Assembly: GCF_004362145.1 (NCBI RefSeq)
Contig: NZ_SNXC01000015.1
Span: 1-64,000, forward strand
Length of the DNA: 64,000 nt
Direction: 5' to 3'
Origin: Marinomonas balearica
GTDB lineage: Bacteria > Pseudomonadota > Gammaproteobacteria > Pseudomonadales > Marinomonadaceae
Positions 35,329 through 44,632 of the stretch are shown here, piece after piece. The notes under the pieces were generated by a model. The model saw nothing but the letters and a program-made list of their open reading frames with translations. It was not told the DNA's origin and searched no databases. The position numbers and the translations under genes are program-made. Positions within the stretch are counted from its first letter, which is position 1; the number at the start of each line of letters is the position of its first letter.

Positions 35329-37284
35329 ATGGACCTACTCAGCTATTTAGTGGAAGCCCTGACTCCACTTAATTTGATGTTAGCACTGGTCGGTGTCATT
35401 GCAGGTACTGTGATTGGTGCGATGCCAGGGCTTTCTGCGACAATGGCGGTTGCCGTGTTAGTGCCATTTACCTATGTGATGGGGCCCGCTTCGGGTCTCA
35501 TCGTATTGGGTGCTATTTATACGGGAGCAATATATGGCGGAGCGTTCGCCGCTATTCTGGTAAATACGCCGGGCACTCCTTCCGCAATCGCGACGACCTT
35601 TGACGGTTACCCTATGGCAAAACAAGGGAAAGGCGCGCTTGCGATTTCTCTAGCGACTTTTGCCTCTGTCGGAGGGGGACTCGTAGGAGGAATCGCACTC
35701 TTGCTACTTGCTCCACCACTTGCCGAAGTTGCGCTGGCGTTTGGCCCCGCGGAATACTTTTGGATGGCGGTATTTGGCCTGACGCTGATTTCAGCCTTGT
35801 CTGTCGGTAATACACTAAAAGGGCTCATAGGCGCGTGCATCGGCTTAATTTTGTCCACAGTCGGTGTCGCCGTTGTGGGCGGAGACGTACGCTTCACGTT
35901 TGATCAAGTTTCCTTATTGGGAGGCATCGATATTACATCAGCGATTATCGGGCTGTATTGTATGCCGGTAATCATAGATCTCGTAGCAACGAAAACGCCG
36001 CACCTTAACTTTGCTTCCGCTTCGGGTGAGTCATCTCTGACGTCGGCATTTCAGCTGATTATTAAGCGTAAATTTAATTTATTTCGCAGTTCCGTAATTG
36101 GCACAATCGTGGGTATTTTACCGGGCGCGGGTGGTTCTATTGCTGGGTTGGTTTCGTATACTGAAGCGCGTCGTAGCTCTAAAGAATCGGAACAGTTTGG
36201 TAAAGGTGCACCGGATGGCATTATCGCGACGGAATCTGCTAATAATGCGACAGTAGGCGGAGGGTTTATTCCGACGTTAGTGCTTGGGATTCCGGGAACG
36301 CCGCCAGATGCGATTATATTGGGTGCTCTATTGGTTCAAGGAATCAAAACAGGCCCGACGCTTTTCACTGAGCAGGGAAGTATTGTTTATACTTTCATCT
36401 ATGGCTTGTTGATCGCAACGTTATTAATGCTTCCTGTTGGGTTAATCCTCGGTAAATATGCGTACAAATCGATAGCGAAAACACCAAAGCAGTTGCTTGT
36501 GCCTACTGTAGCATTCCTTACCGTTATTGGTAGTTATGCAATTCACAGTAATCCACATGATACCTTTGTTATGTTCTCTTTGGGTGTTGTTGCATGGGTA
36601 TTGTCGAAGTTTGGTTTCAGTGCTTCGCCCATTGTATTGGGGTTGGTGCTCGGAAAAATTGCCGAACAGGGCTTTGTTCAAACCTACTTAATTGGCTCCG
36701 CGCAGGGGCGAGTGCTCGAAATGTTCTTTGGACGGCCGATATCAATAGGAATCATTCTTTGTGCGATCTTTGCATTGGTGTTTCCTCTGTGGATGGCACG
36801 TAAGAAAAAGGCAGTAACTCAAGACACGACGTTGAACCACAAAACATCCAATATTGTGATGACTGGGTTGGTTATGGTTGTGGGTGGTGTATTGCTTACG
36901 CAAATGGGCGGAATGTCACCTTTGGGTTCTGTTTTCCCAAGCTACATACTTTATGCAATGTTAGGCATTGCGGCGTTGTTGCTTGTTAAAAGTCTTAAGA
37001 GTTCGAGTGAGACGAAGTTTTCTGAACTCTGTGTCGTTCCCAATGGGCGTCAGTTAGGGGTGATCGTTGTTGTTGGCGGTTGGACTTTGTCTATGTCGAC
37101 ATTAGGTTTTGCGCTTTCATCGTTACTCGCATTTACATTGATTATGTTAATTGCAAATTTCGATAAGCCTAAAATGTTTCCCATGCTTAAAAATGTGTCG
37201 GTTTCAGTGGTTATAGTTGGAGCATTCTACCTTTTGATGAAAGAGGTTCTTCTTCTGCGTATGCCAGAAGGCTTACTCTTCTAA
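35329..37284 (+). CDS. TctA-TctB fusion permease of a tripartite tricarboxylate transporter
   Basis: 651 residues. Residues 1-490 are TctA with its markers: GTVIGAMPGLSATMAVAVLVPFTY, IYTGAIYGGAFAAILVNTPGTPSA and the second-repeat GILPGAGGSIAGLVSY and FIPTLVLGIPGTPPDAIILGALL. About residues 505-651 add four helices that look like the small TctB subunit (usually a separate gene of about 150 residues). Three-component function is thus carried by two genes here. GGGAG precedes the ATG. Confidence 0.9.
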   Translation: MDLLSYLVEALTPLNLMLALVGVIAGTVIGAMPGLSATMAVAVLVPFTYVMGPASGLIVLGAIYTGAIYGGAFAAILVNTPGTPSAIATTFDGYPMAKQGKGALAISLATFASVGGGLVGGIALLLLAPPLAEVALAFGPAEYFWMAVFGLTLISALSVGNTLKGLIGACIGLILSTVGVAVVGGDVRFTFDQVSLLGGIDITSAIIGLYCMPVIIDLVATKTPHLNFASASGESSLTSAFQLIIKRKFNLFRSSVIGTIVGILPGAGGSIAGLVSYTEARRSSKESEQFGKGAPDGIIATESANNATVGGGFIPTLVLGIPGTPPDAIILGALLVQGIKTGPTLFTEQGSIVYTFIYGLLIATLLMLPVGLILGKYAYKSIAKTPKQLLVPTVAFLTVIGSYAIHSNPHDTFVMFSLGVVAWVLSKFGFSASPIVLGLVLGKIAEQGFVQTYLIGSAQGRVLEMFFGRPISIGIILCAIFALVFPLWMARKKKAVTQDTTLNHKTSNIVMTGLVMVVGGVLLTQMGGMSPLGSVFPSYILYAMLGIAALLLVKSLKSSSETKFSELCVVPNGRQLGVIVVVGGWTLSMSTLGFALSSLLAFTLIMLIANFDKPKMFPMLKNVSVSVVIVGAFYLLMKEVLLLRMPEGLLF

Positions 37285-37339
37285 GACGTGGTTTAGAAGG
37301 TCTAGAACGCTTTAGCACCGCTTGATCTTAAGCACGTAA

Positions 37340-37377
37340 CAAAGAAAGGTCCTACCAAAAGGATCTTTCTTTGTTTT
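37340..37377. terminator. Terminator between the tctAB fusion and LysR gene
   Basis: CAAAGAAAGgTCCT and AGGAtCTTTCTTTG pair around ACCAAA, then TTTTC. Usable in both directions. The end of the leftward LysR gene, including its stop codon, lies inside the hairpin. Confidence 0.85.
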
Positions 37378-38266
37378 CGCTGTTAAGAAATGAATCTTGA
37401 AGATAATCCAAAAAGCGCGTTAGCTTTGCCGATTGGTTTTGTCTTTCCATATAAACAGCGTAGATGTCGGCCTCGGGGGTTTCATAGTCTTCCAAGACGA
37501 TTTCAAGCTTGCCTTGGCGTATGTATTTTGCCAAATCCCATTCCGCGCGCATGACCAAACCGTGACCGTCAATCGCCCACCGCAATGCGATTTCTCCATC
37601 ATTGGTTACCATGTTGGCTTTCACTTTGATAACCTCTTCTTTGCCGTTTTGATAGAAACGCCACGCGCTTGCAACTTGTTGATTTTGTTTGATAATGATG
37701 CAGTTATGCTCAGCAAGATCGGCGGGGCTATTGGGTTTTGGATAACGTTTTAAATAGCTTGGCGCAGCGCAGACTAAACGTCTATTTGGGGCTATTTTTC
37801 GTGCAATGACACGAGAATCTGGGGCTTGCCCAAATCGAATACAAACATCAATGGAATCGTCGGGAAGCGTCATTGGTCGATCTGTCAGCATGAGTTGTAT
37901 CTCAACAGCTGGGTTCTCGGATAGAAATTCTGAAAGAATGGGGGCAATGTAGGTTCTTCCAAAACCTAGTGGCGCATTAACCCGTAGGAGGCCTCTTGGT
38001 GTACTTCTGCGCTTGGTAATGACCGCTTCCATCTCTTCGATCTGTTCTTTAATGTTCTTTATGTACTCTAAATAGACCTCTCCTTCATTGGTTAAGCTTA
38101 CTTTTCGAGTCGTGCGGTTAACGAGCCGAACTCCCAGACGAGATTCTAAATTAGTGAGTCTTTTCGTAACGGCTGAGGGCGTTAAGTTGAGCTCGCGTGC
38201 GGTGGCTGAAAGCGCTCCATTTCTTGCCAGAGAAATAAAGAAATCATACTCAGAAGTCGGGTCCAC
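37352..38266 (-). CDS. LysR regulator, probably of tartrate genes (TtdR-like position)
   Basis: 304 residues. N-terminal winged helix (ARNGALSATARELNLTPSAVTKRLTNLESRLGVRLVNRTTRKVSLT), C-terminal effector domain (about 90-295). Start GTG at 38266 with GGAG before it. It is divergent from ttdA with 110 bases between, the same geometry as E. coli ttdR-ttdA, and it converges on the carboxylate transporter. It therefore likely activates ttdAB and perhaps the transporter. Effector inferred as tartrate, not shown. Confidence 0.88.
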   Translation of the reverse strand: MDPTSEYDFFISLARNGALSATARELNLTPSAVTKRLTNLESRLGVRLVNRTTRKVSLTNEGEVYLEYIKNIKEQIEEMEAVITKRRSTPRGLLRVNAPLGFGRTYIAPILSEFLSENPAVEIQLMLTDRPMTLPDDSIDVCIRFGQAPDSRVIARKIAPNRRLVCAAPSYLKRYPKPNSPADLAEHNCIIIKQNQQVASAWRFYQNGKEEVIKVKANMVTNDGEIALRWAIDGHGLVMRAEWDLAKYIRQGKLEIVLEDYETPEADIYAVYMERQNQSAKLTRFLDYLQDSFLNSENKERSFW

Positions 38267-38376
38267 TGTTGCCTCCAGGGAAAAAGTGTCTGTCTTTTAT
38301 TTTTAACTGATTTTATGCCAGAACCCTAGAATCATATCACCAGCCTATCGTAAAAAACCAATAATAAGGGGGAGAT

Positions 38377-39276
38377 ATGGGCAACGAGCAATCCATAGAA
38401 CACATGTCGGATGTAATGAGTAGGTTCACCAGCTACATCGGCAAACGATTACCTACAGACGTAAAGAAAAAGCAGGCCGAGTTAAGAAAGAAAGAAAAAA
38501 ACCCGATGGCCATTGAAATTTACGACACAATGGCAGAAAACCAAGAAGCGGCAGATAAGCTCGATAGACCGAGCTGTCAAGATACGGGCGTTATTCAGTA
38601 TTTTCTTAAAGTTGGTGCCAAGTTTCCTTTGATTGGAGAGTTAGAGGAAATTCTACGTGCAGCAACGTTAGGTGCGACTGAAAGAGGGCCTCTTCGACAC
38701 AATGCGGTCGAGACGTTCGATGAGAAAAATACCGGTACGAACACGGGATCTAATATTCCTTGGTTAGACTGGGAAATTCTTCCGAATGAAGACACCGCAG
38801 AAATCGAAGTGTACATGGCAGGCGGTGGTTGTACATTACCAGGCCACGCAAAAGTATTGATGCCGGGGCAAGGGTACGAAGGCGTAGCGGATTTTGTTTT
38901 TGACGTGATTACCTCGCGAGGCGTTAACGCGTGCCCACCATTGTTGGTTGGGGTTGGTGTGTCAACTTCCGTTGAAACGGCAGCACGTTTGTCGAAAAAA
39001 GCGATCTTGCGTCCTGTTGATACAAGCAACCCGAACGCTAATGCAGCCTTAATGGAAGAATTGTTAGAAGAAGGTCTGAATGAAGTTGGCATCGGGCCTC
39101 AGGGCCTAACGGGTGACAACACGGTAATGGGTGTGAACATCGAATCGTCTGCACGCCACCCTTCAACGATTGGTGTTGCTGTATCAACGGGTTGTTGGGC
39201 GCATCGTCGTGGAACCATTATATTTAATGCCGATCTGAGTTACGAAGTCATCTCTCACGAGGGTGTAACGCTATGA
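38377..39276 (+). CDS. ttdA: L(+)-tartrate dehydratase, alpha subunit
   Basis: 299 residues against 303 in E. coli TtdA, with very similar blocks: [64 protein letters not shown] and [18 protein letters not shown]. The three cysteines in CQDTG, GGGC and TGCW bind the 4Fe-4S cluster. With TtdB it dehydrates L-tartrate to oxaloacetate. Class I fumarase alpha parts share these motifs, but length and order favour tartrate dehydratase. Its last four bases overlap ttdB (ATGA). Confidence 0.92.
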   Translation: MGNEQSIEHMSDVMSRFTSYIGKRLPTDVKKKQAELRKKEKNPMAIEIYDTMAENQEAADKLDRPSCQDTGVIQYFLKVGAKFPLIGELEEILRAATLGATERGPLRHNAVETFDEKNTGTNTGSNIPWLDWEILPNEDTAEIEVYMAGGGCTLPGHAKVLMPGQGYEGVADFVFDVITSRGVNACPPLLVGVGVSTSVETAARLSKKAILRPVDTSNPNANAALMEELLEEGLNEVGIGPQGLTGDNTVMGVNIESSARHPSTIGVAVSTGCWAHRRGTIIFNADLSYEVISHEGVTL

Positions 39277-39881
39277 AAAAAATCTTAACAACGCCGATTA
39301 CCGATGAGGCACTAGCGGATTTAAATGTGGGTGATATCGTGTATCTGACTGGTCACCTTGTAACCTGTCGTGACGTTGCTCACCGTCGACTTATTGAGTT
39401 GAAACAACAGCTTCCGGTTGATGTACGCGGCGGGGCTATTTTTCATGCGGGCCCAATTGTTCGCGAGAAAGACGACGGATCGTTTGAAATGGTCTCTATT
39501 GGCCCGACTACAAGTATGCGAATGGAAAAATTTGAGCGTCAGTTTATTCAAGAAACTGGCGTTAAAATGATCATTGGTAAAGGCGGCATGGGCGAAGAAA
39601 CCGCTGCTGGGTGCTTGGAAAACAACGCTGTGCACGCCGTATTTCCTGGTGGTTGTGCTGTTGTTGCCGCGACAAAGGTTGAAGCTATAGAAGCTGCAGA
39701 GTGGCGTGATCTCGGTATGCCTGAAACGCTTTGGGTAAATCGTGTGAAAGAGTTTGGTCCTCTGATCATCTCAATCGATACCAAAGGCAATAACATATTC
39801 GAAGAAAACAAGAAGACCTTTAATGAACGTAAAGGCGCTATTCTTGAGCGAATTCACGAGAAGGTGAAGTTCATAAAATAG
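39273..39881 (+). CDS. ttdB: L(+)-tartrate dehydratase, beta subunit
   Basis: 202 residues against 201 in E. coli TtdB. Fumarase C-terminal type domain: [63 protein letters not shown] and [14 protein letters not shown]. It completes the TtdAB enzyme. The ATGA overlap with ttdA signals coupling. No ttdT follows; the tripartite carrier on the other side of the LysR gene probably supplies substrate. Confidence 0.93.
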   Translation: MKKILTTPITDEALADLNVGDIVYLTGHLVTCRDVAHRRLIELKQQLPVDVRGGAIFHAGPIVREKDDGSFEMVSIGPTTSMRMEKFERQFIQETGVKMIIGKGGMGEETAAGCLENNAVHAVFPGGCAVVAATKVEAIEAAEWRDLGMPETLWVNRVKEFGPLIISIDTKGNNIFEENKKTFNERKGAILERIHEKVKFIK

Positions 39882-39925
39882 AATCGTTGTACTGCGATTG
39901 AGCAGACTCACTGATAAACGTTGCG

Positions 39926-39948
39926 AACCTAATGGCAGCCATTGGGTT
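39926..39948 (+). terminator. Hairpin after ttdB
   Basis: AACCTAATGG and CCATTGGGTT pair with one G-T wobble around CAG. It stands 44 bases after the ttdB stop and just before the convergent Lrp gene. The T-run is weak. Confidence 0.45.
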
Positions 39949-39962
39949 TCGTAGCGTGTATT

Positions 39963-40439
39963 TTAAGTGATCGTTCTTTTGTCTTTTCTTATCGGGTATT
40001 CCAATCCTACTTTTACATTTTGCATCGCGATATTGGAATAAAACTTATGAATGTTCTTATCGTTCAGAAGTAGGTCTCGCGTAATTTCTTCATAATGTTG
40101 TAAGTTATCGGCTTTTACAATGAGAATGAAGTCATTTTCTCCTGCAACATAATAACATTGCTGCACACTGTTGAAGGATTGTGCTTTCTTTTGGAAAGCG
40201 CCGATAACGTCCGTTCCACCGCGCTTCATGGCGACTTCAACAATGACCGTAACGGCGTTTCCTAGTAGCGCTTCGTTAACCACGGCGATTTCTTTATCGA
40301 TTATCCCCGTTTCTTTGAGCTTCTTTATGCGCCGTTGTACTGCCGTTGCGGACAATCCGATTTCTATTCCGAGTGTTTCCGTTGTTATCCGACTGTTTCG
40401 TTGCAATCGATCCAGTATTTCCAAATCAAAATTGTCCAT
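39963..40439 (-). CDS. Lrp/AsnC family transcriptional regulator
   Basis: 158 residues from the ATG at 40439 (GAGAG before it); longer frames to 40580 would add an unlikely N-terminus. Helix-turn-helix MDNFDLEILDRLQRNSRITTETLGIEIGLSATAVQRRIKKLKETGII, then the RAM effector domain with YYVAGENDFILIVKADN. The RAM domain binds amino acids. It is divergent from the EamA gene with 135 bases between the starts, so it probably controls that exporter. Confidence 0.9.
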   Translation of the reverse strand: MDNFDLEILDRLQRNSRITTETLGIEIGLSATAVQRRIKKLKETGIIDKEIAVVNEALLGNAVTVIVEVAMKRGGTDVIGAFQKKAQSFNSVQQCYYVAGENDFILIVKADNLQHYEEITRDLLLNDKNIHKFYSNIAMQNVKVGLEYPIRKDKRTIT

Positions 40440-40574
40440 AGTGCTCTCATGTGCAGAAAATCTTCTTAAAGTTTGAAAAAACGCAGTTAATCTTCTGGAG
40501 TTGTTGATGTTAGCCGCGAAACGAATGTTAAACGAGTTAGACTGTATAGCATAACTAAGAAAGGAGTAGAGGCA

Positions 40575-41480
40575 ATGCAAGGTTTAGACAGCAGCACAAT
40601 TAAAGGGATTTCGCTGGGGGTACTAGCGTCCCTAATATGGGGAAGTTGGCCAGTATTTTCAAAAGTCGCCTCGCTTCAACATCTGTCGCCTGTTGATATT
40701 GTGACATTGCGTTTTATTGTCTCAGGCGTTTTACTCCTGCCAATCCTGGTCTATCAAGCCGTTAAACTGAAGTATTTGTTTAGTAAAGGCTTGTTATTGG
40801 CGATAGGAGCCGGAGCGCCATATGCTTATTTGGCGACTACTGGGATTACGTATTCTTCTAGTGCTCACTTCGGCGCGATTGGCCCGAGCACTATGCTGGT
40901 GTTTTCTACGTTGGGCAGCATCTTTTTATTTAAAGAAAAAATATCGCTAGTCCGAGGCTTAGGCATCAGTCTTATTTTGGCGGGCGTCGTGCTGATAGCT
41001 AGCCGCAGTTTTGGTGACGGGAGCGAAATTAATCACGCTGTGCTGATGGGCGACTTGATGTTTGTCGGTTGTGGCGCTTTGTGGGCATCTTTCACCCTAT
41101 TTAGCAAATACTGGAAAATTCCTTCTTGGGTGGCAACTGCGATGGTTTCGGTCGTGTCTGGTATCGCTTGTATTCCTTTTACGGCTCAGGTTGTGCAAGA
41201 GGTTCCGTGGGATCTTATTTTGCAGCATGGCTTCTATCAAGGCGTGCTTGCTGCGATCGTTGCTTTGTATTGCTATGCGAGAAGTGTCAGTTACCTCGGG
41301 GCGTCAAGAGGAGCGATATTCGCTGCGCTTGTCCCGCCTGTGGCATTGGTTTTGGGTGTCATTATCTTGGGTGAGACGATTAACTTGATCGAGTCCGTTG
41401 GTCTAACGGCGGTGTGTGTTGGAATGCTCTTTGCCTTAGGTTTAATTCGAATGCCGATTATTAAATCCAGAGCGGTTTAG
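40575..41480 (+). CDS. EamA/DMT family transporter next to Lrp
   Basis: 301 residues, ten helices, two EamA repeats (IWGSWPVFSKVASLQHLSPVDIVTLRF; GASRGAIFAALVPPVALVLGVIILGETI). AAGGAG precedes the ATG. Pairing with a divergent Lrp-type regulator suggests an amino-acid or amine exporter; the substrate is not known. The decayed pair at 33.8-34.25 kb has the same arrangement. Confidence 0.87.
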   Translation: MQGLDSSTIKGISLGVLASLIWGSWPVFSKVASLQHLSPVDIVTLRFIVSGVLLLPILVYQAVKLKYLFSKGLLLAIGAGAPYAYLATTGITYSSSAHFGAIGPSTMLVFSTLGSIFLFKEKISLVRGLGISLILAGVVLIASRSFGDGSEINHAVLMGDLMFVGCGALWASFTLFSKYWKIPSWVATAMVSVVSGIACIPFTAQVVQEVPWDLILQHGFYQGVLAAIVALYCYARSVSYLGASRGAIFAALVPPVALVLGVIILGETINLIESVGLTAVCVGMLFALGLIRMPIIKSRAV

Positions 41481-41565
41481 AATGTTTGCTCTATTAGCGG
41501 TATAGAGCAGCATAAAGTTGTCTAAACTTAGGGCGATGACCTTAACCCAATTTAATGGATGAATT

Positions 41566-41862
41566 ATGAACAAATTATCAGAAGAGCAAATTATCGCGGC
41601 GTTAATAGTGCTTAATCAGTCATTAGAGCATCCGTGGCGAATTGAAAACGAAAAGCTAACGAAACAGTTTCAGTTTAAGAATTTTTCTCAAGCATTCGGA
41701 TTTATGACAGAATGCGCTTTGTATGCCGAGAAATTGAATCATCATCCAGAATGGTTCAATGTGTACAACAAGGTGAGCATCCAGCTTACGACCCATGATG
41801 TTGGTGGTATCTCTGAGCGTGACTTTGAGTTAGCTCGGACAATGGAGTCGGCGGCTAAGTAA
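41566..41862 (+). CDS. phhB: Pterin-4a-carbinolamine dehydratase
   Basis: 98 residues. The PCD core is clear: [47 protein letters not shown] with the catalytic HHPEW histidines and the Asp-His pattern. It regenerates tetrahydrobiopterin used by phenylalanine hydroxylase, or works in molybdopterin/folate chemistry. No phhA is adjacent. The DUF2252 gene starts 15 bases downstream, so they probably share a transcript. Confidence 0.93.
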   Translation: MNKLSEEQIIAALIVLNQSLEHPWRIENEKLTKQFQFKNFSQAFGFMTECALYAEKLNHHPEWFNVYNKVSIQLTTHDVGGISERDFELARTMESAAK

Positions 41863-41877
41863 TGAATTGGAGAGTCC

Positions 41878-43206
41878 ATGCCAGATAGAGTAGAAGAGCT
41901 AAACCAGGTTATGACCCGTGTTGACGGCGTAGCGCCGGGGTCCGGGTTGGAAAAACATCGAAAAATGGCCGTTAGCCCTTTTGTTATGCTGCGTGGTGCG
42001 TCGTCTGTTTTTTACCGCGACTTAGCCCACTCTAAAGTGGAATTGCCTCATGGAATCAATCAGTGGCCGCAAGCCATGATCATGGGGGATTGTCACATTT
42101 CCAACTTCGGCTTTTTCAGTGAAGAAGGTTCTCACGGTGAAGAGGTGATTTTTGCACCGAATGACTTTGATGATGCGTGCGTTGGCTTTGCGGGTTGGGA
42201 TCTCCTCCGCTTTGGTGTGAGTTTGATCTTAACAGCCGATCATTGTCAGGGCGTCTTGGCGGGGCGTTATGTTCCGTTAGAACCGCTTTCTAAAAGCAAA
42301 GTCGTGGACGATGCAGCAGTACAAAACGCATTGTTATCATTTATCCATGGTTATCGTTCGGCGTGTGAAAAGTTAGTCGAAAAAACATGGGATTACAGCC
42401 ATGTTCTCAACGGGTTTGATAATGAGCACATTCTGTTTAAACCCGAGCAAAAAGCGATAAAGCGTATGGACTCGGGGGAAGACTTTTTAACCAAAAGTTC
42501 GCTTGCCAAAGCGGTCGACCTAACCGTGGATTTAAGTGAACAATCACCGCGTTTTCGCGACATCTCGGATCGGTTTAGTCGAATAGAGGGTGCGGAATAT
42601 CGAGAGTTAGAGAAAGCATTTGCGCCGTATGTCGATGATTCGATTTTGGACATTGTTGTTAGACTCGGCGCAGGAACTGGCTCGGTCAATATGACTCGAT
42701 ATTATTTACTTGTTGGCCCCAATCCATTGCTCTCAAAAGCAGAAATAAGCCTTTGCCACATTGTTGAAGTAAAGAAACAGCGAGCGGCGGCTCCCTTGTA
42801 TGAGTTCCACGACCTTAGCCCGATTAATCAGCTTAACCCAGCTCACTTAACCGTTAATTGTCAGCGTCGTATGCAGCGCAACCCTGACCTTGTGTTAGAC
42901 GACGTTATGTGGAAAAAAGCGCCTTGGCTGGTGCGCTCTCGACATCACGCTCGGGTAGGGATCGACCCAGAAGACATTGCATGTGGTAAGCGAGCTGAAA
43001 AAGGTGGTTTCGCGGATTATGCCGAAGCGTGTGGCGTCGTGCTCGCACTGGCTCATGCTCGTTCAGATCGCCGTTCGAATCAATTCGAGAAAGCGGTAGT
43101 GGAAACCTCTAGCGAGGCTTGGAGTGGCTTAATCCAATCGCAACGAGACTACGCCAAGCAGGTGACAAGTGATTGGGAATGGTTAAGGTCTGTTGAGTTA
43201 AATTAG
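41878..43206 (+). CDS. DUF2252 family protein
   Basis: 442 residues. DUF2252 hallmarks: VSPFVMLRGASSVFYRDLA near the start, the kinase-like catalytic motif MGDCHISNFGFF, the metal site APNDFDDACVGFAGWDLLRF, then RVGIDPEDIACG and the final VVLALAHARSDRR. The fold is related to aminoglycoside-type kinases, so it may phosphorylate a small molecule; no substrate is known. It starts 15 bases after phhB. A strong terminator follows. Confidence 0.88.
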   Translation: MPDRVEELNQVMTRVDGVAPGSGLEKHRKMAVSPFVMLRGASSVFYRDLAHSKVELPHGINQWPQAMIMGDCHISNFGFFSEEGSHGEEVIFAPNDFDDACVGFAGWDLLRFGVSLILTADHCQGVLAGRYVPLEPLSKSKVVDDAAVQNALLSFIHGYRSACEKLVEKTWDYSHVLNGFDNEHILFKPEQKAIKRMDSGEDFLTKSSLAKAVDLTVDLSEQSPRFRDISDRFSRIEGAEYRELEKAFAPYVDDSILDIVVRLGAGTGSVNMTRYYLLVGPNPLLSKAEISLCHIVEVKKQRAAAPLYEFHDLSPINQLNPAHLTVNCQRRMQRNPDLVLDDVMWKKAPWLVRSRHHARVGIDPEDIACGKRAEKGGFADYAEACGVVLALAHARSDRRSNQFEKAVVETSSEAWSGLIQSQRDYAKQVTSDWEWLRSVELN

Positions 43207-43218
43207 CAAGTAAAATTT

Positions 43219-43253
43219 AGGAAGGTTAGACTGAATCTAAACCTTCCTTTTTA
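43219..43253 (+). terminator. Terminator after the DUF2252 gene
   Basis: AGGAAGGTT and AACCTTCCT form the stem around a short loop, followed by TTTTTATT. Confidence 0.85.
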
Positions 43254-43286
43254 TTCTGCAGAGCTCTTTTAATCAATAGTTTGCCA

Positions 43287-44540
43287 TTACATCTGACTGA
43301 ACAGCCAAAGATCATCAAGACCTTCTTCGTTCACTACATTGCGCAATGCTCTTTCCATGGAGCCTGAACGTTCGTGGTTTATCTTCCTGCAATACTGATA
43401 TACCCAGTCGACAATCCATTCTTTTTTTGGCGTTAGCTCCTCTTGAGTTACTGTGTGAGCAGCTTGAATAACTAGGTGCAGCCGCAGCGCTAATGTGCGA
43501 ACACAGAGCGTATGAAACCATTCCGTTAAACTATCTCCATAGTCTTTACCGATTGATGTTTCGGAGATAAATGGAAAACCGCACCGTGTAATCTCTGCCG
43601 CGACAAAACGTTTTAAGGTTGTTTGAATCCATACAGCATCAAGCTCATTATGATACTGCTTAAACAGCGGCAGGATTTTGACTCGTGTTGGTTCTGATGG
43701 CTGGGAAATAACCTCAAACGATTGCACAGCTTGTTGGCGAGGAAGGTCAGAAGCACTGGGTCGGTCAAGATGTTCCAATAAAGTTCCGAGTAACATTGTC
43801 ACTTTCTCATAGTGCCTGATGCTATCTTCGGAGGGGTATTGGATGTCATTTTTACTCTGATTTATATTCTGACATCCGCTGTCTTGAATCTCGTGGTTCT
43901 GAATAGTACCGCTTGGTATGTCGCACTCGAATAGGATCTCAGGCCACGCATCTGTGGATGTCGATTCAAGTTTTGGGATAACAGATTGCAATGAGTAAAG
44001 CGTATTCTCGATACTGCATTTTTCATTGAGCACTAAGTTCAGCAAGTGGGATACGACACTTTTCCAGTTCGCGTCTGTAACGGGCTGTGCGTAACTTTTT
44101 GGAATAGCGCGACCGCCGCTGTGGTTATCAGGGAGTTTGCTTTCGATGAGGTCAAAAGGGTGCTCGTCAAATAGGCACTTTCGTGTGATTTCTGGGCAGC
44201 TCATCGTACCGCCTTTCGTAAAGTGTTCGCCAATGGAGCGATATAAACGAGGGTAGTTAATACAGGTATTAGACAGTACCGATTCCCCATGATCTCTGTG
44301 TATCGAGCAAAGGCCTGCTTCGTTGCCCGCGCATGTAGAGTCTTTGCGTGACATGATGTAACCACCATTGTCCTTCGCAATAATATTAAAAATGTTTGGA
44401 TAATGTGTGCGGTATGTTTCGACCTGCTCGTCGTCTATCGCAATGCGCCAATCCCCACTGCAACAGTTATCCTCACAGCTATCAGCGAGGCAATTAAACT
44501 CTTCTATGTAGTTAAATCCGAACGTCATTTGAGGCTGCAT
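43287..44540 (-). CDS. fliB: Flagellin lysine-N-methylase FliB family protein
   Basis: 417 residues, soluble. The FliB pattern is clear: N-terminal cysteines CLADSCEDNCCSGDWRIAID (C17, C22, C26, C27), then CAGNEAGLCSIHRDHG and NTCINYPRLY, all candidate iron-sulfur or zinc ligands. Members methylate surface lysines of flagellin. No flagellar gene is within the window, so its target is remote or different. A Ser/Asn-rich variable part lies around 210-290. No obvious ribosome site was seen before the ATG at 44540. Confidence 0.85.
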   Translation of the reverse strand: MQPQMTFGFNYIEEFNCLADSCEDNCCSGDWRIAIDDEQVETYRTHYPNIFNIIAKDNGGYIMSRKDSTCAGNEAGLCSIHRDHGESVLSNTCINYPRLYRSIGEHFTKGGTMSCPEITRKCLFDEHPFDLIESKLPDNHSGGRAIPKSYAQPVTDANWKSVVSHLLNLVLNEKCSIENTLYSLQSVIPKLESTSTDAWPEILFECDIPSGTIQNHEIQDSGCQNINQSKNDIQYPSEDSIRHYEKVTMLLGTLLEHLDRPSASDLPRQQAVQSFEVISQPSEPTRVKILPLFKQYHNELDAVWIQTTLKRFVAAEITRCGFPFISETSIGKDYGDSLTEWFHTLCVRTLALRLHLVIQAAHTVTQEELTPKKEWIVDWVYQYCRKINHERSGSMERALRNVVNEEGLDDLWLFSQM

Positions 44541-44632
44541 GCTTGTTTTCCATTTGCTAAATATCCTGAACTAGGTGGCATATAAGCCTCAGAAGTTCGA
44601 TATGAATCGATGAAAAATTTAAGCAAGACTTG

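Noticed and set aside
40440-40580. Longer Lrp reading frame
   Set aside because: It would extend across the divergent EamA start and adds residues not found before the Lrp helix-turn-helix.
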